Shown piece by piece: positions 36,679-45,528 of a stretch of 64,000 nt of DNA. The notes beneath the pieces are model-generated. The model was not told where the DNA came from and did no database searches. It was given only the letters and a program-made list of their open reading frames with translations. How positions within the stretch are numbered: position 1 is the first letter of the stretch; each line of letters opens with the position of its first letter. The translations under genes were made by a program, and so were the position numbers. This DNA is from Kordiimonas aquimaris (GTDB lineage Bacteria; Pseudomonadota; Alphaproteobacteria; Sphingomonadales; Kordiimonadaceae): assembly GCF_025574485.1 (NCBI RefSeq), contig NZ_JAOBPO010000002.1, positions 622,501-686,500 on the forward strand, given 5' to 3'.

Positions 36679-39042
36679 ATGTTCAATATAAAAAGTTCTG
36701 TCGTTGTTTTGTCTATGATGCTTTGGGGGTGCGGGCAAGTCGAAGAACAAACCCTGCCGAAATATGAGGCAGAGGTTACATATACCGAATACGGCATTCC
36801 TCATATCGTTGCAGAAAATAACGGCAGCTTGGGCTTTGGTGAAGGGTATGTCGCAGCATCGGATCATCTATGTAACATCAGTCATATCATTATACGCGCA
36901 AACGGCGAGCTTTCACGGTATTTAGGTGTAGGAGAAGGTAATCAAAATTTTATTTCTGATTACGCTGTGCGCGGATTGGGGATGTTAGAACGTTATACGT
37001 CTGGATATGAGAAGCAATCTATTGCGCTGAAAGAAACAATGGAAGGCTACGCAAGTGGGTTTAATAAATACCTTTCAGAATATCAGGGCACAGAGAATAA
37101 GGATCATTGGTGCGATGGTGCAGATTGGGTTAAACCTGTAACAGCATTAGATGTTTTTGCTCGTGCACGTTATATTAGTGAAACTCTTCCTCGTTTAGGC
37201 CGTGCGTTGTACGCATCTAAGCCACCTTCGATCGATACTCAAACGGGCTCGCTTGATGACACCATATTGAAGGCATCAATAGATGCTCTTGGTTCAGGTG
37301 GTTTTGGCTCGAATGCTTGGGCAATTGGCGCTGATCACAGTGAAACAGGCGGTGGTATGTTGCTTGCCAATCCGCATTATCCGTGGTTTGGGTCTAATCG
37401 TTTCTGGGAGAAACATCTCACTATTCCGGGTGAGGTTGATATGTACGGCGTTACCTTACTTGGTATGCCTGGTGTGGCTATTGGGTTTAACAAAGATATC
37501 GCGTGGTCTCATACGGTTTCAAATAGCCAGCGCGTTGTAGTTTACCAGCTTACATTAAGCCCGGATGACCCCATGAGTTATATTTATGAGGGTGAGGTAA
37601 AGCCTTTAGAAAAGAATGAGTTTAGCGTTCCTGTGAAAGGCGAAGACGGTCAAATTCAGGATCAAAGTGCGACTATGTATTTCTCGCATCACGGACCTGT
37701 TGTAACGCTTCCAGGTATGGAGTGGAGCGATGCTGTCGCTTTTGCCATGCGTGACGCCAACCGTGATAATGACTACACGATTGCGCAGTGGAACGATATG
37801 GGCCGAGCCAACAGTATGGATGCCTTTAAGGCCGCGCATGAAAAATGGAATGCTATTCCTTGGATTAATACTATTGCGACTAGCCGGGACGGTCAGGCCG
37901 TTTACTTGGATAATTCCACAGTTGGAAATTTATCTGATACGGCAATTGAAAATTGGAAGAATGCTTACAATGCTGGTGGTGCAGTAAAGCAGGCGTATGA
38001 CCGTTCAAGATTAACTGTTCTGGATGGTAGTAGTCAGGAAAATGACTTTGTTGTTGGTAATGCACCATTGCCAGGAACAGTTCCCTTTAATGAAAGACCG
38101 CAAATCACACGTAGCGATTATGTGTTTAATTCTAACGATAGTTACTGGCTTTCTTCCCCGCGGGAACCAATGACAGGGCACTCACCGCTATACGGCGCTG
38201 TTGAGACCGAGCGGAGCCTAAGAACTCGAATGAATATACTTCATCTGGAAGATGAGAATGCTAAGGGTGAAGACGGCAAATGGTCTGTGGCTGAAATACA
38301 GGAAACGATACTGTCAAATCAAAGCCTCTCTGCGTCACTGTTGTTGCCACATGTAATTGCAATTTGCATCGAAAACGAAATGGCTATCGATCAGTCAGCT
38401 TGTGAGGTTTTGAAATCGTATGATGGTCATTTGAACACTGATAGCGTTGGTAGTGTTCTGTTCCGTGAATGGTTGTTTGCTTATCGTATGCATACCGGTA
38501 AGGCAGGTAAGCCTATGTTTGCGGAAGGTTTCTCAAAAGATTTCCCTGTTGAAACGCCGAACGGTTTGAATGACCCTGCATTAGCTCTTGCTGCTTTAGA
38601 AACAGCTTTAAGTGTTCTTAGTGAAGCGTCCGTTAATCCAGATGTTGCATTAGGCGGCGTTCAAGTTGCGGTGCGCGGTGAAGAAACCATTCCTATGCAT
38701 GGTGGATTTAGCCTTGAGGGTGTTGCTAATTTAATTGATCAACGCCCTAACGATACAATAGGCCCGTTTCCAACAAGCAGTCGCTATGAGACACGTAGTG
38801 GCCTCTCTGACAAGGGCTATCTGGTTTCTGGTGGCACCAGTTTTATTATGACGCTTGCATACGGTGACGATGGTCCAGAGGCTGAAGCTTTTCTGACTTA
38901 CGGTCAATCAGGTACGCCGAACAATGAACATTACAGCGACCAAACCAAGTTATTTTCCGAGAAAAAATGGCGCAAGATTCGTTTTACGTCAGCAGATGTG
39001 GAAGCTAATAAAGTTCGTAAGTTTACAGTGTCTGGCGAATAG
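36679..39042 (+). CDS. Penicillin acylase-family Ntn-hydrolase (AHL/cephalosporin acylase-like), putative lipoprotein
   Basis: The 787-residue precursor belongs to the penicillin/AHL-acylase family. The nucleophile after autoproteolysis is Ser211 in GGFG/SNAWAIGADHS, followed by the family motif LLANPHYPW. The precursor would be cut into an alpha subunit of about 190 residues and a beta subunit of about 577. The N-terminus has a lipoprotein-like signal ending LWGC with Cys18; the Trp before Gly makes lipidation uncertain. Family members hydrolyse acyl amides, including acylhomoserine lactones (PvdQ, QuiP), but no luxI or luxR gene is in the window, so substrate cannot be inferred. AAGGGGA lies 6 bases before the ATG. 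Confidence 0.88.
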   Translation: MFNIKSSVVVLSMMLWGCGQVEEQTLPKYEAEVTYTEYGIPHIVAENNGSLGFGEGYVAASDHLCNISHIIIRANGELSRYLGVGEGNQNFISDYAVRGLGMLERYTSGYEKQSIALKETMEGYASGFNKYLSEYQGTENKDHWCDGADWVKPVTALDVFARARYISETLPRLGRALYASKPPSIDTQTGSLDDTILKASIDALGSGGFGSNAWAIGADHSETGGGMLLANPHYPWFGSNRFWEKHLTIPGEVDMYGVTLLGMPGVAIGFNKDIAWSHTVSNSQRVVVYQLTLSPDDPMSYIYEGEVKPLEKNEFSVPVKGEDGQIQDQSATMYFSHHGPVVTLPGMEWSDAVAFAMRDANRDNDYTIAQWNDMGRANSMDAFKAAHEKWNAIPWINTIATSRDGQAVYLDNSTVGNLSDTAIENWKNAYNAGGAVKQAYDRSRLTVLDGSSQENDFVVGNAPLPGTVPFNERPQITRSDYVFNSNDSYWLSSPREPMTGHSPLYGAVETERSLRTRMNILHLEDENAKGEDGKWSVAEIQETILSNQSLSASLLLPHVIAICIENEMAIDQSACEVLKSYDGHLNTDSVGSVLFREWLFAYRMHTGKAGKPMFAEGFSKDFPVETPNGLNDPALALAALETALSVLSEASVNPDVALGGVQVAVRGEETIPMHGGFSLEGVANLIDQRPNDTIGPFPTSSRYETRSGLSDKGYLVSGGTSFIMTLAYGDDGPEAEAFLTYGQSGTPNNEHYSDQTKLFSEKKWRKIRFTSADVEANKVRKFTVSGE

Positions 39043-39065
39043 CATTCGTTATTTTAGGTTCATTG

Positions 39066-39104
39066 ATAGGCGTGTGAATATTATGGAAATGGTCGCACGC
39101 CTAT
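39066..39104. terminator. Possible bidirectional hairpin at acylase/nnrU junction
   Basis: ATAGGCGTG (39066-39074) pairs perfectly with CACGCCTAT (39096-39104). The hairpin spans the end of the convergent NnrU gene and lies 23 bases after the acylase stop. The loop is long (21 bases) and T runs are poor. Confidence 0.35.
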
Positions 39105-39644
39105 AATCGTTTCATGGAAATGAGTGAATGCACCATACGCAACCAACGCAATTATTATTGTAATGACATCTTTGATGACTGGTTGTTTTTCAGGTTTTAT
39201 CCACATGCCATCGCGCCTGTTAGCAGCAATAATTGCGATTATTGACCAAAGTGCAAATCCGCCGAACAAGAGAACAGAGCGCGCTTCTCCATTTGAAAAC
39301 AAATGCCCAACGGCCCAAAGCAATATGCCGGTCATCTGAGGGTGACGAATGGCACGTTTGATATTTGTTGGTGCATTGCTGGCAAAAAACAACAAGAAAC
39401 CAATAAGCACCAAGAGCGGAGTTACATGAAACCCCCAGGACGGATTCGCGTATACAAACCCGGGGTCTGTGCCTCGCCAGCCGAATATAATGGCTGCCAT
39501 GCTCAAGGCGACAGCAAGTGCAAAAATGCCCCTATAGCCTAATTTCCCGAGTTTCCCGATGAGGTTATTGCGAAATTCAATCGCAAAGTAGGGAATGAGG
39601 TGTAATCCAATGAAAGCAATAATACCGATGATAAGGAGTGTCAT
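39081..39644 (-). CDS. NnrU-family membrane protein
   Basis: The 187-residue protein has five or six hydrophobic segments. Family motifs are FIGLHLIPYF in the first helix, GYRGIFALAVALSMA, and RAIRHPQMTGILLWAVGHLF with the conserved His pair, followed by ARSVLLFGGFALWS. NnrU is required for nitrite reduction in some denitrifiers and is related to isoprenylcysteine methyltransferase-like folds. No denitrification gene is adjacent, so its role here is unknown. Confidence 0.88.
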   Translation of the reverse strand: MTLLIIGIIAFIGLHLIPYFAIEFRNNLIGKLGKLGYRGIFALAVALSMAAIIFGWRGTDPGFVYANPSWGFHVTPLLVLIGFLLFFASNAPTNIKRAIRHPQMTGILLWAVGHLFSNGEARSVLLFGGFALWSIIAIIAANRRDGMWIKPEKQPVIKDVITIIIALVAYGAFTHFHETIIGVRPFP

Positions 39645-39769
39645 AATTCAATCCCGCATAGTGTGTATAATTGCCTTCAGCCTACATGATTATTTATCAC
39701 TCTGCCATACACAGATGTGTCGCACTGTATGAGCAGAATTGTTTATTTCGATGTTGGCAAGACTATTGT

Positions 39770-40654
39770 CTATTGCGTGCTTTGCAGAGGAGGCACGGCA
39801 AAAGTGTCATCTGCTCGGCAGAGAAACCAAGGGTTGAGGAACGTTTTTAAGTCCTTGGCGTATGTAAGCGGTGTGCCGTCAATGTTTTCAACGGTTCCGC
39901 CTGCGGCCAACAATACACCGTGTGCCGCAGCAGTATCCCACTCGCAAGTGGGTCCAAGGCGGGGATACAGGTCTGCCTCGCCTGTTGCTAGCAGGCACAG
40001 TTTCAAACTGGATCCGATAGAGACATGCTCAGCTTTTGGAAAATGGGCAAGCCATGTTTCAAGTTCTGGTGACCTGTGGGATTTGCTGGCAACAATGACT
40101 AGGTTGTTCTGGTCTGCAGGTCGTGCTTGAATTTCACGCTGGTTTGTTATTTTGCCGTCAATGACATCTGCCATTAAGGCTCCAATACCGGCAATGCCCC
40201 AATACATTTTCTGCATGGCTGGTGCATACACAAACCCGGCGATTGGCGTGCCGTGGTCAATCAATCCAATATTAACTGTGAAATCCGTACCTTTTTTGAC
40301 AAACTCTTTGGTACCATCTAGCGGGTCAACCAGCCAGAAAATGCCACCAGAGATGTCAGGGCAGTGACCGTCTGATTTAGCTTCTTCACCAACAATGGGA
40401 ATGTCTGGCGCTATGCGCTTCAGCGCATCTTCAATAACTTTCTCGCCTTGCCGATCTGCTTCGGTAACAGGTGACTGATCTGCTTTGCCGTATACTTCAA
40501 AGTCAGTATTGAAGACGTCCATTACGACATTGCCTGCATGCAGCATTGTATTCAGGAGGTCATTTTCAAGATTTTTAAGGCCAAAAGGTGTAATATCTGT
40601 CGTCACTGTGAAAGAAACTTTCGATTTGTTACAAATTCGCACACTGTTAAACAT
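39770..40654 (-). CDS. cysQ: 3'(2'),5'-bisphosphate nucleotidase CysQ
   Basis: The inositol-monophosphatase-fold enzyme carries the metal-binding sets SPVTEADRQGE, VGEEAK and WLVDPLDGTKEFV, and the C-terminal ECWDTAAAHGVLLAAGG-like segment (here CEWDTAAAHG). It dephosphorylates PAP to AMP in sulfur metabolism. The ATG at 40654 gives 294 residues; the GTG at 40606 (278 residues) is closer to the usual length, so the first 16 residues may not be translated. It is divergent from chpT. Confidence 0.9.
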   Translation of the reverse strand: MFNSVRICNKSKVSFTVTTDITPFGLKNLENDLLNTMLHAGNVVMDVFNTDFEVYGKADQSPVTEADRQGEKVIEDALKRIAPDIPIVGEEAKSDGHCPDISGGIFWLVDPLDGTKEFVKKGTDFTVNIGLIDHGTPIAGFVYAPAMQKMYWGIAGIGALMADVIDGKITNQREIQARPADQNNLVIVASKSHRSPELETWLAHFPKAEHVSIGSSLKLCLLATGEADLYPRLGPTCEWDTAAAHGVLLAAGGTVENIDGTPLTYAKDLKTFLNPWFLCRADDTFAVPPLQSTQ

Positions 40655-40716
40655 AAAATTAGTTGCCAGGGTAGTTATATCTCGTGAAAATGAGAAAGTT
40701 ATTTCGGGGGGATGAA

Positions 40717-41358
40717 ATGTCGAAGTTGGATTTTGCTGCATTATTGTGTTCTAGATTGTGCCATGATTTGGTCAGTCCTGTAGGCGCTATTAACAATGGC
40801 CTTGAGTTATTGAGCGGTGAAGAAGATCCAAATATGCGCGAAGCTGTGTTTGACTTAATTGAAAAGTCCACACTTCAAACTAGTAATAAATTACAATTCT
40901 TCAGACTAGCATTTGGTGCTGCAGGTGGGTTTTCTGCACATCTCGATACACGTGAGGCCGAGAAATCCTTAAGAGCATTTCTTGCTGGCAGCAAAGTGGA
41001 CCTTGACTGGAACGTTACTGTGGCAGAGCTGTCTAAAGGCGCTGTTAAGTTGCTTCTTAATTTATCCCTGGTTGGTGCTGAGGCATTGATTCGTGGCGGA
41101 GAGCTGAGCGTTTCATTTATTGCAGAAGGTGAAGACTCGCTCTCACTGCGTATGGAAGCTAGCGGCGAGCGTGTTATTCTGCCTGACGTTGTGCATGCTG
41201 CTGTTGAAGGTGATATCGAAGAGGCATCGCTTGAACCGCGTGCAGCGCCAGCATACCTGGCATATGCTGTTGCACAAGAACTTGGTGGTTCTATTGAAGT
41301 GGCGCTTGCGGCAGATACACAGTTAATTGTTACGTCAACAATTCGATCCTCAGTATAG
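40717..41358 (+). CDS. chpT: Histidine phosphotransferase ChpT
   Basis: The 213-residue protein has a kinase-like four-helix bundle with His16 in LCSRLCHDLVSPVGAINNGL (His33 in Caulobacter) and a degenerate C-terminal ATPase-like domain without ATP-binding motifs. In alphaproteobacteria ChpT passes phosphate from CckA to CtrA and CpdR. The ATG at 40717 is preceded by GGGGGG. Here it is encoded beside cheA and a few kilobases from ctrA, linking the cell-cycle relay to motility. An in-frame GTG lies 33 bases upstream. Confidence 0.93.
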   Translation: MSKLDFAALLCSRLCHDLVSPVGAINNGLELLSGEEDPNMREAVFDLIEKSTLQTSNKLQFFRLAFGAAGGFSAHLDTREAEKSLRAFLAGSKVDLDWNVTVAELSKGAVKLLLNLSLVGAEALIRGGELSVSFIAEGEDSLSLRMEASGERVILPDVVHAAVEGDIEEASLEPRAAPAYLAYAVAQELGGSIEVALAADTQLIVTSTIRSSV

Positions 41359-41526
41359 ATCTCAATATTATAAATAAATCATTGAGTCCGCAGTATTTTG
41401 CGCTTTGTTGAAAGAAGTGTGAAAGTTTTACGCGTTCTTAACTCTTTTTGGCGAAACTTCGTCTTGAATTGATGAATGATCATCAAAAATATCAAGATTG
41501 AATGGCGGTCTCGCCGGGAAGTGGAT

Positions 41527-44500
41527 ATGGACGATCTCTTAAATGAATTCCTGACAGAAACAGGTGAAGCGATTGATGTGGTTGATGTTGAGCTGGTGAA
41601 GCTTGAGCAGGACCCCAACAATAAAGAGGTTTTGGATAATATTTTCCGACTAGTGCACACTATCAAAGGGACATGTGGTTTCCTTGGTTTGCCTCGACTC
41701 GAATCTGTAGCCCATGCATCCGAAAATGTTTTGGGTAAATTCCGTGATGGCGAATTACAGGTATCTGAAGGCGCGGTTACAGTTATTCTCGAAAGCCTTG
41801 ACCGTATTAAGGAAATTCTTTCTGGACTTGAAGCCACGGAAGAAGAGCCTGAAGGCGATGATAGTGAATTGATTGGCCGCCTAGATGTTATCGCCGAAGG
41901 CGGTGCTGCAGAAGCGGAGACTGCTGAAGATGAGCCTGATACCGTTGACGGTGAAATTATTGATCCAACCCTTGGTCGTTCACTAAAAGCTGGTGAAGTC
42001 TCTCTTGAAGAACTTGAGGCAGCGTTTGCCAATGCACCAGGGCCGGAAGAAGCAGCGAGCGAAACACCGGCTGCTGACAATAGCGGTCAAAATCTATTTG
42101 AGCGTGTTGGCGGCGAAGACACGATAGCTGTTGCTGCACACCTCATCAGCCAACGTCTCGGCAATGAAGACGGCCTTTCAAAGTTTTTTGACGCTGCTCA
42201 GCAAGATCAACGCAAAGCGCAGTTCACTGGCCTAATGATGGCGCTGTTTAAAGACAATATAGATGCCGCTGATAATGTTGGACGTCAACTTGTTACGGTT
42301 AGTGGTTTTGGTGAAGCCCAGTTCGATGCCATGCTTAAGCTTGTCAAAGAAATTCTGGTTGAGTGTCAGGTTGATTCTGACGTTGCAGATGAAGCGATAA
42401 TGATATTTGAGCTAGTACGCGAAGCTGTGATCAATGCTTCTAAAGAAGTTGCGAAGCCAAAAGTTAATAAGGCTGGACGCTCTGCTGCTAGCAATGAGCC
42501 GAGCGGTGCTGCAAAAGAAACGCGGCGTACTAATCAATCAATTCGCGTAAGCGTAGACTTGCTTGAAGACTTGATGAATATGGTTTCAGAGTTGGTACTA
42601 ACACGAAATCAGCTACTGCAAATTACGCGCAACATAGATAATTCTGAACTAGGTGTACCGCTTCAACGCCTTAGCCAATGTACGACTGAGCTGCAAGAAA
42701 ATGTCATGAAAACGCGTATGCAGCCCATAGGGAATGCATGGGCAAAGCTTCCCCGTATTGTGCGTGACTTAACCGTCGAGCTGGACAAGAAAATTGAACT
42801 TGAGATGATTGGCGCCGACACAGAGCTTGATCGTCAAGTGCTTGAATTGATTAAAGACCCACTTACCCACATGGTTCGTAATTCTGCTGATCATGGTATT
42901 GAAACGCCAGCAGAACGCATTGCGGCAGGTAAACCTGAGCATGGTACTATTGAGTTGAATGCCTTCCATGAAGGTGGTCATATCATTATTGAAATCAAAG
43001 ATGATGGACGCGGTATTTCGGCAGACAAACTTAGCGGTAAAATCCTCGAAAAAGGATTAGCTTCAGAGGGCGAGCTCGCGGATATGTCTGAGGCGCAGAT
43101 TCAGAAATTCATTTTCCATCCCGGGTTCTCGACCGCTGAAACCGTAACCAGTGTTTCTGGTCGTGGTGTCGGTATGGATGTTGTGCGCTCCAATATCGAA
43201 AAAATTGGTGGCACCATTGATATGGTTTCTACTGTTGGTAAGGGCAGTAATTTTGCCATTAAAATCCCACTTACGCTCGCGATTGTGGCAGGCCTGATCG
43301 TTAAGGCCAATGAAGAACGTTATGCCATTCCACAGATTAGCGTGCTTGAGCTGGTGCGGGCAGCAAGCAAAGAAAATGCTGGCGAAAATGATCATAAGAT
43401 TGAGATGATCAAAGACACACCCGTTTTGCGTTTGCGTAATCGCTTGTTGCCGCTGGTTTATCTTAATGAAGTGCTTGGTTTCAATACGCGAGAAGAAATT
43501 GATGCACGTGAGAATGCAGATGATTTCATTATCGTTTCGCAAGTAGGGGCATTTACTTTCGGTATTGTTGTTGATCAAGTCTTCGATACTGAAGAAATTG
43601 TTGTTAAGCCGGTCGCACCCATCCTCAAAAGCCTCGATATTTATTCGGGTAACACCATCCTCGGTGATGGCAGTGTGATTATGATTCTTGATCCGAACGG
43701 CATAGCAAGCCTTGCTAACTCTGGCGTGACTGATAACGCCACAGAAGATGAAGCTGAGAAGGAACATGTGCGTCGTTCTACTGTGAATGAAAAAGAGAGC
43801 ATGTTGGTATTCCGTGCCGGACAAGAACATCAGCGTGCTGTGCCATTGTCTTTGGTAGCCAGACTTGAGGAAATTGACGTTTCAAATGTTGAGAAATCAG
43901 ATGGTCGTTTGATGGTTCAATACCGCGGCGCATTGATGCCACTTGTTTTGGCTGACAAAGAAATGACGCTTCGTACTGATGGCCGACAGCCGGTTCTCGT
44001 GTTTACTGATCGTCAGTTTACAATGGGCCTCGCTGTTGATGAGATTCTTGATATCGTTGAAGAGCAGCTTGATATTAAATTAGCTTCTGACCGGCCAGGA
44101 GCTGTTGGTTCTGCAATTATCAACGGCAAGGCATCAGAAGTTATTGATGTTACACACTATCTTGCGCTGGCTTTCCCTGATTGGTTGGGCAGCAAAGATA
44201 CAAGCGATGAAACAGGCTTCAAGACTGATGCCGAAAGAATTCTTGTCGTTGATGATAGTGACTTCTTCCGTAATATGTTGCGTCCAATCCTTACAGTTGC
44301 GGGCTATCAAGTAACGACTGTGAATAGTGCCGCTGCAGCGTTGCATCTGATGGAAGAAGGTGAGATGTTTGATCTCATTATCTCTGATGTGGAAATGCCG
44401 GACATGAATGGGTTTGAGTTTGCTGAAACAATTCGCGACGGTTCTCGTTGGGAAAATGTGCAGCTTGTTGCTTTGTCTTCTTTGTCTAGTGAACGTGATA

Positions 44501-44610
44501 TCAATCGCGGTTTTGAAGCTGGTTTCGACGATTATGTAGCCAAGTTTGATAAACAGACTTTACTGCGCAGTTTAGCTCAGCAATTTAAAATTGAAGGAGA
44601 CGCAGCATGA
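41527..44610 (+). CDS. cheA: Chemotaxis histidine kinase CheA with embedded globin-like domain and C-terminal receiver
   Basis: The 1027-residue protein begins with an Hpt domain (phospho-His44 in RLVHTIKGTCGFLG), then an acidic linker, a truncated-globin-like helical domain at about 189-307, the dimerisation domain from about 337, an HATPase (HMVRNSADHG, DGRGIS, GRGVGMDVV), a CheW-like domain (about 580-720), a second CheW-like domain (about 757-880) and a receiver (about 904-1025, Asp954 in SDVEMPDMNG). It phosphorylates CheY and CheB when stimulated by chemoreceptors, none of which is in the window. The ATG at 41527 gives MDDLLNEFLTETGEA, the usual alphaproteobacterial start. The globin-like region lacks the proximal His (Gly252). 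The stop overlaps cheW. Confidence 0.95.
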   Translation: MDDLLNEFLTETGEAIDVVDVELVKLEQDPNNKEVLDNIFRLVHTIKGTCGFLGLPRLESVAHASENVLGKFRDGELQVSEGAVTVILESLDRIKEILSGLEATEEEPEGDDSELIGRLDVIAEGGAAEAETAEDEPDTVDGEIIDPTLGRSLKAGEVSLEELEAAFANAPGPEEAASETPAADNSGQNLFERVGGEDTIAVAAHLISQRLGNEDGLSKFFDAAQQDQRKAQFTGLMMALFKDNIDAADNVGRQLVTVSGFGEAQFDAMLKLVKEILVECQVDSDVADEAIMIFELVREAVINASKEVAKPKVNKAGRSAASNEPSGAAKETRRTNQSIRVSVDLLEDLMNMVSELVLTRNQLLQITRNIDNSELGVPLQRLSQCTTELQENVMKTRMQPIGNAWAKLPRIVRDLTVELDKKIELEMIGADTELDRQVLELIKDPLTHMVRNSADHGIETPAERIAAGKPEHGTIELNAFHEGGHIIIEIKDDGRGISADKLSGKILEKGLASEGELADMSEAQIQKFIFHPGFSTAETVTSVSGRGVGMDVVRSNIEKIGGTIDMVSTVGKGSNFAIKIPLTLAIVAGLIVKANEERYAIPQISVLELVRAASKENAGENDHKIEMIKDTPVLRLRNRLLPLVYLNEVLGFNTREEIDARENADDFIIVSQVGAFTFGIVVDQVFDTEEIVVKPVAPILKSLDIYSGNTILGDGSVIMILDPNGIASLANSGVTDNATEDEAEKEHVRRSTVNEKESMLVFRAGQEHQRAVPLSLVARLEEIDVSNVEKSDGRLMVQYRGALMPLVLADKEMTLRTDGRQPVLVFTDRQFTMGLAVDEILDIVEEQLDIKLASDRPGAVGSAIINGKASEVIDVTHYLALAFPDWLGSKDTSDETGFKTDAERILVVDDSDFFRNMLRPILTVAGYQVTTVNSAAAALHLMEEGEMFDLIISDVEMPDMNGFEFAETIRDGSRWENVQLVALSSLSSERDINRGFEAGFDDYVAKFDKQTLLRSLAQQFKIEGDAA

Positions 44611-45095
44611 ATGATCTTGTGGTGCGCAATAACACAACTGAAATGGCCGTTGTTGGAAAACAAGATTTCGTAACTGTTATGTTGGATGGTCAGATATTGG
44701 GTATTCCTGTTCTTGCCGTGCATGATGTTTTGAACGCGCAACAAATTACCAAAATTCCTAAGGCGCAAGACTGGGTTGCTGGTGTACTGAACTTGCGTGG
44801 GCGCATTGTTACTGCGATTGACCTGCGCCGCCGCCTTGGTCTGCCGCCAAATGAGGAAGGCGAGAAAAGCATGTCTGTTGTTGTTGAGCACAATGAAGAA
44901 CCATACAGTCTACAGATTGATAAAGTTGGTGAAGTTCTTTCGCTTGAAGATCAACTTTTCGAGAAAAACCCTGTAACACTTGACCCTCGCTGGCGTGAGG
45001 TAAGTAATGGGATATACCGCTTGAAGGATCAGCTTCTACCGATTCTGGATGTTGACCGTTTATTGGCTTTTGAAAGCAATAATAAAGCTGCTTAA
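44607..45095 (+). CDS. cheW: Chemotaxis coupling protein CheW
   Basis: The 162-residue protein is a single CheW domain: FVTVMLDGQILGIPVLAVHD, VLNLRGRIVTAIDLRRRLG and the terminal PILDVDRLLAF. It couples receptors to CheA. It starts inside the cheA stop (ATGA), with GGAGAC 8 bases upstream. Confidence 0.96.
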   Translation: MNDLVVRNNTTEMAVVGKQDFVTVMLDGQILGIPVLAVHDVLNAQQITKIPKAQDWVAGVLNLRGRIVTAIDLRRRLGLPPNEEGEKSMSVVVEHNEEPYSLQIDKVGEVLSLEDQLFEKNPVTLDPRWREVSNGIYRLKDQLLPILDVDRLLAFESNNKAA

Positions 45096-45147
45096 ATAAT
45101 AGACTTTAAACCCTCAACAATTCATGTGCGGGTGGGAGATACAAGTA

Positions 45148-45513
45148 ATGAAATTATGCCTGGTGGTTGATGATTCGAAGGTAATCCGAAAGGTCGCGCG
45201 GCGGATCCTGGAAGAACTTCGTTTTGACATTGAAGAAGCTGCTGATGGCCAAGAAGCTTTAGACGCGTGTGATCGTAACATGCCTGACGTTGTGCTCTTG
45301 GATTGGAATATGCCTGTAATGGATGGGCTGGAGTTTCTGAAAGCTGTTCGTGCCAAGGAAGGTGTGGAGCAGCCCATTGTTGTGTTCTGTACAACGGAAA
45401 ATGATATGTCTCATATTCGTACAGCCATAGAAGCAGGCGCAAATGAGTACATCATGAAGCCATTTGACCGCGAGATTATTGAGGCAAAGTTCTCTCAAGT
45501 CGGCCTTATCTAA
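45148..45513 (+). CDS. cheY: CheY-like single-domain response regulator
   Basis: The 121-residue receiver has VVDDSKVIRK, phospho-Asp52 in VVLLDWNMPVMDG, the switch threonine in FCTTENDM and the lysine in YIMKPFDREII. It should bind the flagellar switch or act as a phosphate sink. It resembles the alphaproteobacterial CheYI/II type. GGGAG precedes the ATG by 9 bases. Confidence 0.94.
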   Translation: MKLCLVVDDSKVIRKVARRILEELRFDIEEAADGQEALDACDRNMPDVVLLDWNMPVMDGLEFLKAVRAKEGVEQPIVVFCTTENDMSHIRTAIEAGANEYIMKPFDREIIEAKFSQVGLI

Positions 45514-45528
45514 TTTAGGAAATGCTTT

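Noticed and set aside
36679-39042. A quorum-quenching system
   Set aside because: Only the acylase is present; no luxI, luxR or AHL-linked gene is in the window.
41379-42080. A 233-codon minus-strand Ser-rich frame
   Set aside because: It is the antisense shadow of the CheA Hpt and acidic linker region; Ser richness reflects acidic codons read in reverse.
43063-43830. A 255-codon minus-strand frame opposite cheA
   Set aside because: Its translation is His/Asn-rich without recognisable motifs, and the plus strand encodes the well-conserved CheA kinase and CheW domains.
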